In this document: positions 60,294-64,000 of the stretch, in pieces
Numbering within the stretch: the stretch's first letter is position 1
Layout: every line of letters begins with the position of its first letter
Assembly (NCBI GenBank): GCA_003167365.1
Contig: PMTM01000004.1
Span: 124,001 to 188,000, forward strand
Direction of reading: 5' to 3'
DNA from: Spartobacteria bacterium
GTDB lineage: Bacteria; Verrucomicrobiota; Verrucomicrobiia; Chthoniobacterales; UBA10450
Length of the DNA stretch: 64,000 nt
Program-made: the position numbers and the translations under genes
Notes under the pieces: generated by a model
Told to the model about the DNA's origin: nothing
Database searches by the model: none
What the model saw: the letters and a program-made list of their open reading frames with translations, nothing else

Positions 60294-60983
60294 ATGAAGA
60301 AATTCGCCCTAGCCTTTTTGGTTCTTTTGTCGGTTGGCTTAGTCGCTCGAGCCGGAGAAGATAAAGAAATGAAGCAGGTGGCGCCTCCGCCGTGTCCGGA
60401 GTGGTACGCGGACAACGAGTGGAATATCAACCTGTGGGGAACTTACCTTTTTACGGGAAACGATTGGAGAGATGACGAGTACATCGAGGCCGATCACGCT
60501 TTTGGGGGCGGTCTTGACGTCAAGTATTTCTTCCACCGTTACTTCGGAATTGGAATCGAAGGTTTTGCGGCGGAGGCCCGGCGGCAGACATTCGATTTCG
60601 CAAACCATCCTGTATTCATCGATGAGACTGGCTCCGAGACGCGTCCCATCGGCGCCGTTTTAGGCACGTTCACTCTGCGTTATCCGCTTCAATGTTCACG
60701 CTTCGCTCCCTATATCTGGGGCGGCTTCGGTGGAATTTTTGACGGAGGAGAGCGCGACGAAATCGTACAGGACGGCCTTGGCGGCATAGGTAACATTCCA
60801 ATACCCCTTTTTCACACTGAGCATCACGGTGCGGAAGTCGAAGGAATCGGTCAGATTGGCGCTGGTTTTGAAGTCCGCTTCACCCGCCACATCGGCTGGA
60901 CCAACGATTTTAGCTGGAACTTCGTCACCCGTGACAACAGTGACTTCGGGATGGTCCGCAGCGGAATTAACTTCGCGTTCTAA
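60294..60983 (+). CDS. Outer-membrane beta-barrel protein (copy 2)
   Basis: A 229-aa paralogue of copy 1 with the same signal peptide type (MKKFALAFLVLLSVGLVARA), the same MKQVAPPPCPEWYADNEWN motif and the same C-terminal SGINFAF. The central loops differ (NHPVFIDETGSETRP, GGIGNIPIPLFHTEHHG). The upstream ORF start at 60258 is inside the promoter, so the ATG at 60294 is used. The duplication includes the promoter. Confidence 0.83.
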   Translation: MKKFALAFLVLLSVGLVARAGEDKEMKQVAPPPCPEWYADNEWNINLWGTYLFTGNDWRDDEYIEADHAFGGGLDVKYFFHRYFGIGIEGFAAEARRQTFDFANHPVFIDETGSETRPIGAVLGTFTLRYPLQCSRFAPYIWGGFGGIFDGGERDEIVQDGLGGIGNIPIPLFHTEHHGAEVEGIGQIGAGFEVRFTRHIGWTNDFSWNFVTRDNSDFGMVRSGINFAF

Positions 60984-61001
60984 GGGCGGCAAATCGATTT
61001 A

Positions 61002-61035
61002 AAAACGCCGGAGCGCATCGCGTCTCCGGCGTTTT
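61002..61035 (+). terminator. Strong intrinsic terminator
   Basis: A perfect 12-bp stem AAAACGCCGGAG/CTCCGGCGTTTT with a 10-nt loop and following GTTTTG. It lies 18 bp after copy 2's stop and separates it from thiH. Confidence 0.88.
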
Positions 61036-61080
61036 GTTTTGTATATTTGCGAACTGTCCGCCACGCGTGAAGTTATTGGG

Positions 61081-62205
61081 ATGTCATTTGCGAAAACGCT
61101 CGACAACCTCCTGCTCGAAAAATCGGCGCTGGCGCGCCGGTTTGAAAATCTTATCGCGTCCAAATCTGATGCCGAGCTGGAAGCAATGGCGCAAAGGTCG
61201 AGAGCGCTCACTTTGCAAAATTTCGGACGCACCATGCGACTCTTCGCGCCGCTCTATCTTTCCAATGAGTGCATCAACAATTGCAGTTACTGCGGGTTTT
61301 CGCGCGATAACCCGATTTTGCGCGTCACGCTTACGGCCGATCAGGTGACCGCCGAAGCGCGGCATCTCGCTCAACAAGGTTTCCGGCAAGTCCTGCTCGT
61401 GGCTGGCGAGCATCCGAAGTTCGTAAACAAAAACTATCTCGCCGATTGCGTCCGCGTCTTAACGGCCGATTTCTCATCGATCGCGATCGAAGTCGGCCCG
61501 ATGGTGACCGACGATTACGTCTCGGTCGTTGATGCCGGCGCGGAAGCGTTGGTAGTCTATCAGGAAACTTATAACCGCGCGGTTTATTCGGAAATGCATA
61601 CCGCCGGACCCAAACGCGATTTCAATTTTCGCCTTGATTGCGTGGAACGCGGTTACGATGCCGGATTCCGCCGGCTCGGCATCGGCGTGCTTTTCGGATT
61701 ATCGCGCTGGCAGGAGGAAGCGGTCGCGCTGGCGGCTCATCTCGAGTACCTCTTCAAACGCTGCTGGCAGTCGCAAATCAGCGTCAGCCTTCCTCGTTTG
61801 CGACCGGCGGCCGGCGGATTTCGTCCGCTTTTTTCGATAGCGGACCGGGAATTGGCGCAACTGGTTTGCGCGTTGCGCATCACCTTTCCTCAATTGGGCA
61901 TTGTGCTCAGCACACGCGAGCGAGCTTCTCTGCGCGATTCGCTCGTGTCACTTGGTGTAACGATGATGAGCGCCGGCAGTCACACCGAGCCCGGTGGTTA
62001 CACGCATCAGGGCGCAAAAGATCTTCACCTCACGGTTCGAGGAAAAATTGTCGCGCCCGATTTCCAGGACGGTGAAGATCAACTCGCCACCGGTCAGTTT
62101 GAGATTAGTGATGAGCGTTCACCTTCCGAAATCGCCAACGTTTTGCGCCGGCGCGGACTCGAACCGGTTTGGAAAGATTGGGACCAGGCGATTTCTCGGA
62201 GATGA
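61081..62205 (+). CDS. thiH: 2-iminoacetate synthase (ThiH)
   Basis: ThiH is a radical-SAM enzyme that splits tyrosine into dehydroglycine for the thiazole ring. The 374-aa protein has the cluster motif CxxxCxYC (Cys 64, 68, 71 in NECINNCSYCGF), and a BATS-type C-terminal region. FLxP-type GVLFGLSRWQEEAVALAAHL and SLPRLRPAAGGF are family features. The ATG at 61081 fits better than the upstream one at 61039. It overlaps thiS by 4 bp. Confidence 0.92.
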   Translation: MSFAKTLDNLLLEKSALARRFENLIASKSDAELEAMAQRSRALTLQNFGRTMRLFAPLYLSNECINNCSYCGFSRDNPILRVTLTADQVTAEARHLAQQGFRQVLLVAGEHPKFVNKNYLADCVRVLTADFSSIAIEVGPMVTDDYVSVVDAGAEALVVYQETYNRAVYSEMHTAGPKRDFNFRLDCVERGYDAGFRRLGIGVLFGLSRWQEEAVALAAHLEYLFKRCWQSQISVSLPRLRPAAGGFRPLFSIADRELAQLVCALRITFPQLGIVLSTRERASLRDSLVSLGVTMMSAGSHTEPGGYTHQGAKDLHLTVRGKIVAPDFQDGEDQLATGQFEISDERSPSEIANVLRRRGLEPVWKDWDQAISRR

Positions 62206-62402
62206 CCGTTTCGCTCAATGGCGAGAACGCCGAGACGCGTGGCGCGCAAACAATCGCCGAACTGGTCGAGCGTTATCAACTCCCTCCGCAATCCATTTTG
62301 ATTGAGCACAACGGTGTCGCGCTGCACCAGCGTGAATGGCCGGAAAGGAAATTGGCCGATGGCGACCGGATCGAATTTATCCGCGTCGTGGCCGGCGGAT
62401 GA
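62202..62402 (+). CDS. thiS: Sulfur-carrier protein ThiS
   Basis: A 66-aa ubiquitin-like sulfur carrier that delivers sulfur for thiazole synthesis. It ends with the essential VVAGG, whose C-terminal glycine is thiocarboxylated. The TRGAQTIAELVERYQLPPQSILIEHNGV segment is a typical ThiS core. The ATG at 62202 overlaps the thiH stop; a longer frame from 62169 is not needed. thiG and thiF are not in the window. Confidence 0.9.
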   Translation: MTVSLNGENAETRGAQTIAELVERYQLPPQSILIEHNGVALHQREWPERKLADGDRIEFIRVVAGG

Positions 62403-62456
62403 TTCGGTGCAAGGATATTTGTCAGAATTCCCTGACGAAACGCAGCCATCGTAGTC

Positions 62457-62552
62457 GCTGCGACCCACGATGTAAGCCGTGTCCGGTCCAGGTGCGAGAT
62501 TGAGCAGAATTCCCGTCGTCAGGAACAGGCCGAAATCATGAATGCCGAACAT
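62457..62552 (-). pseudogene. LysE/RhtB-family transporter remnant (N-terminal ~32 codons)
   Basis: MFGIHDFGLFLTTGILLNLA followed by PGPDTAYIVGRS matches the first helix and the conserved PGPDT of LysE-type amino-acid exporters. After residue 32 the frame runs into unrelated sequence and then across thiS antisense, so only the 5' end of the gene survives. Confidence 0.7.
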
Positions 62553-62563
62553 GTCGATTTTGA

Positions 62564-63952
62564 TTAAGCCGTTATACTTTTGACGACAACGCGCATTCCA
62601 TCCGTCTGAATTATTTTGACTGGCGTTTCTGAGGCGATGAATTCGCCTTCCGTGATGACATCGACCACGTGATCGGCAAATCGTGCTTTGCCGCTGGGTC
62701 GTAAAATCGAAACCGAAATTCCTTCCATGCCCGGCGAAAGCGCCAGCGCGGTCGTGAATTCGCGCGGCGCGCCCGCCAGCGATGGGCCGGGCGGATTTGA
62801 AGTCATTAGTGCAAAACGCCGATAAAAACTCGTGCGCGGGAGATACCGCGCAAGGATGACGATGACGATGGCGGCGGCGGTGATCGCGATAAAAAGATTA
62901 AGCAGCGGAAGAGCAAGCGTTCGCCCGGTCGGGAAAAAAGTTTCTCCGGGATAACGATCGATCATGGCCCAGAGCAGCGACGCGAGCATGAGCAACACTC
63001 CGACGACTCCGAATACAATGGTGGAGTGCGCGAAAAACAAGATTTCGATAATCACGAGGGCGAACCCGACAACAAAAAGGATGACAACTTCCCAGCCGGC
63101 GAGACCGGCGAGATAGTGACCAAGGAAAAAAAGCGCGAAGCAGATCGCGGCGATAATTCCCGGCAGGGTCGCCCCTGGAATCTTGAATTCGAGATAAGCG
63201 CCGATAATTCCGCCGAGGAGAAGCAACGGCGCGAGCGCTGTGATCCAAAGCGCGAGTTGTTCGAAACCGCTGGGATTGAGTGAGACAACATTGCCTTTAA
63301 GCGCGGCCTTTTGCGCAAGATCGGCAATCGAATCGGCAATTCCATCCGCGAGCAGCGGCTTGCCGTTGATTTTTTCCGTCGCCTCCTGCGCGTTCAGAGT
63401 CAGCAGTGTGCCTTTGGGATGAATCATGCGATCGCCGATTTTGATTTCCTTTTCCTTGCTGATGAATGCTTCGCCGATGTCCGGATTGTGGCCATTTTTG
63501 ATCGCTGAGCTGCGGATAAGAGCGGACCAGTAGGAGACTGTTTTCTCGCGTTCGGTCAGGGGAAGATCTTCACCAGTGGATAAAACGGGCGCGGCTGCGC
63601 CAATCGCGCTGACCGGCGCCATGTAGATATGCTGGGTGGCGAGTGCAATGAGCGCACCGGCCGAGCCCGCGTTAGAGTTGATAAACGTGTACGTCGGAAT
63701 GGTGGCGTGATTGAGGACGCTGGTCATCTCTTCAGCGCTGTCGAGCCGTCCGCCGTAAGTGTTCATTTCCAGAATAATCGCGGCGGCACCGCTGCTCTCC
63801 GCCGCCTTTACCTCACGCCGCAAAAACATGAGGAGCGACGGCGAGACTTCGCCGCTCAGGGGAACCACGACGATGTCGCCCTTATGGATGATGTCGCGGG
63901 CATTGGTTGTGACGGATGCGATCAACAAAAAAACTGTGGCTAAGACCGACAA
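62564..63952 (-). CDS. NfeD-family membrane serine protease (full-length form)
   Basis: The 462-aa protein has a signal peptide (to about 19), a ClpP-like protease domain (about 25-210) with the catalytic Ser in SNAGSAGALIALA near 91 and a Lys in EKTVSYW near 138, then about four to six membrane spans (230-370) and a C-terminal NfeD/OB domain (about 395-462, GMEGISVSILRPSGKARFADHVVDVITEG). Relatives (PH1510, YqeZ) cleave stomatin-like partners; no stomatin gene is next to it here. The start is ATG 63952. Confidence 0.9.
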   Translation of the reverse strand: MSVLATVFLLIASVTTNARDIIHKGDIVVVPLSGEVSPSLLMFLRREVKAAESSGAAAIILEMNTYGGRLDSAEEMTSVLNHATIPTYTFINSNAGSAGALIALATQHIYMAPVSAIGAAAPVLSTGEDLPLTEREKTVSYWSALIRSSAIKNGHNPDIGEAFISKEKEIKIGDRMIHPKGTLLTLNAQEATEKINGKPLLADGIADSIADLAQKAALKGNVVSLNPSGFEQLALWITALAPLLLLGGIIGAYLEFKIPGATLPGIIAAICFALFFLGHYLAGLAGWEVVILFVVGFALVIIEILFFAHSTIVFGVVGVLLMLASLLWAMIDRYPGETFFPTGRTLALPLLNLFIAITAAAIVIVILARYLPRTSFYRRFALMTSNPPGPSLAGAPREFTTALALSPGMEGISVSILRPSGKARFADHVVDVITEGEFIASETPVKIIQTDGMRVVVKSITA

Positions 63953-64000
63953 TCGAGCCGCCGGGCGGCGAGTGAGATAGACGGGCGGGCCGCCAGGCTG
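63953..64000. other. Right edge, no gene
   Basis: The last 48 bases lie upstream of nfeD and are too short to judge. Confidence 0.6.

Noticed and set aside
62094-62552. 152-aa minus-strand ORF taken as a full LysE protein
   Set aside because: Only the first ~32 residues are LysE-like; the rest is antisense of thiS/thiH.

Overview
The window is a GC-rich bacterial chromosome segment most consistent with Verrucomicrobiota, probably a soil or freshwater Chthoniobacter/Spartobacteria-type lineage. The evidence is a Minf_1886-type (TIGR04138) protein, a zinc-free DksA-like protein next to rpmG-rpsR, an FmdB-type zinc-ribbon gene, an MCE/Mla transporter, mreBCD-PBP2-RNase E/G, a GspD-GspE pair, and very many short extragenic palindromes. 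This placement is inferred from gene content, because no rRNA is present. Gene coordinates include the stop codon.

Layout. 1-2.4 kb: end of an integrated element, with a tyrosine recombinase just downstream of the 3' end of tRNA-Arg(TCT). 2.4-7.6 kb (+): a tightly overlapping operon sppA, CPBP protease, thiL, tsaE, tsaB, alr, RelE-like ORF. 7.6-18.8 kb (mostly -): rpsR, rpmG, DksA-like, two ABC-2 permeases split by a rhodanese and an M50-like membrane protease on the other strand, pdxA, surA, mfd, DAHP synthase, L,D-transpeptidase. 19-22.5 kb: zinc-ribbon proteins, a peptidoglycan-binding protein, a secreted unknown and a VOC protein. 22.5-24.6 kb: a cluster of integron attC sites with four gene cassettes and no integrase in the window (CALIN). 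24.8-28.3 kb: TIGR04138 protein, double M16 peptidase, DUF1844. 28.4-31.4 kb (-): mlaD-mlaF-mlaE lipid transport. 31-37.4 kb: isoaspartyl peptidase, glycosyltransferases, carA. 37.7-41.8 kb (-): pheT, pheS, rplT. 42-46.6 kb: CHASE2 adenylate cyclase, mpl, SnoaL-like protein. 47-51.2 kb: gspD-gspE. 51.2-52.1 kb: a GIY-YIG nuclease gene inside inverted copies of the commonest dispersed repeat. 52.1-59.4 kb: rpe, then mreB-mreC-mreD-mrdA-rng. 59.5-64 kb: duplicated outer-membrane proteins, thiH-thiS, a LysE remnant and nfeD.

The housekeeping genes cover cell-wall growth (alr, mpl, mreBCD/PBP2, L,D-transpeptidase), envelope lipid and protein handling (Mla, SurA, SppA, NfeD, M16), translation (PheST, L20, L33, S18, t6A factors, RNase E/G) and cofactor synthesis (thiL, thiH, thiS, pdxA). 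The most distinctive feature is the repeat load. At least four families of short palindromic or tandem repeats sit in intergenic gaps, inside operons, at stop codons and, in pheT, pdxA and thiL, inside reading frames. The two observations most worth pursuing are the orphan attC cassette cluster and the inverted-repeat-bracketed GIY-YIG gene together with its dispersed ~166-bp repeat family.
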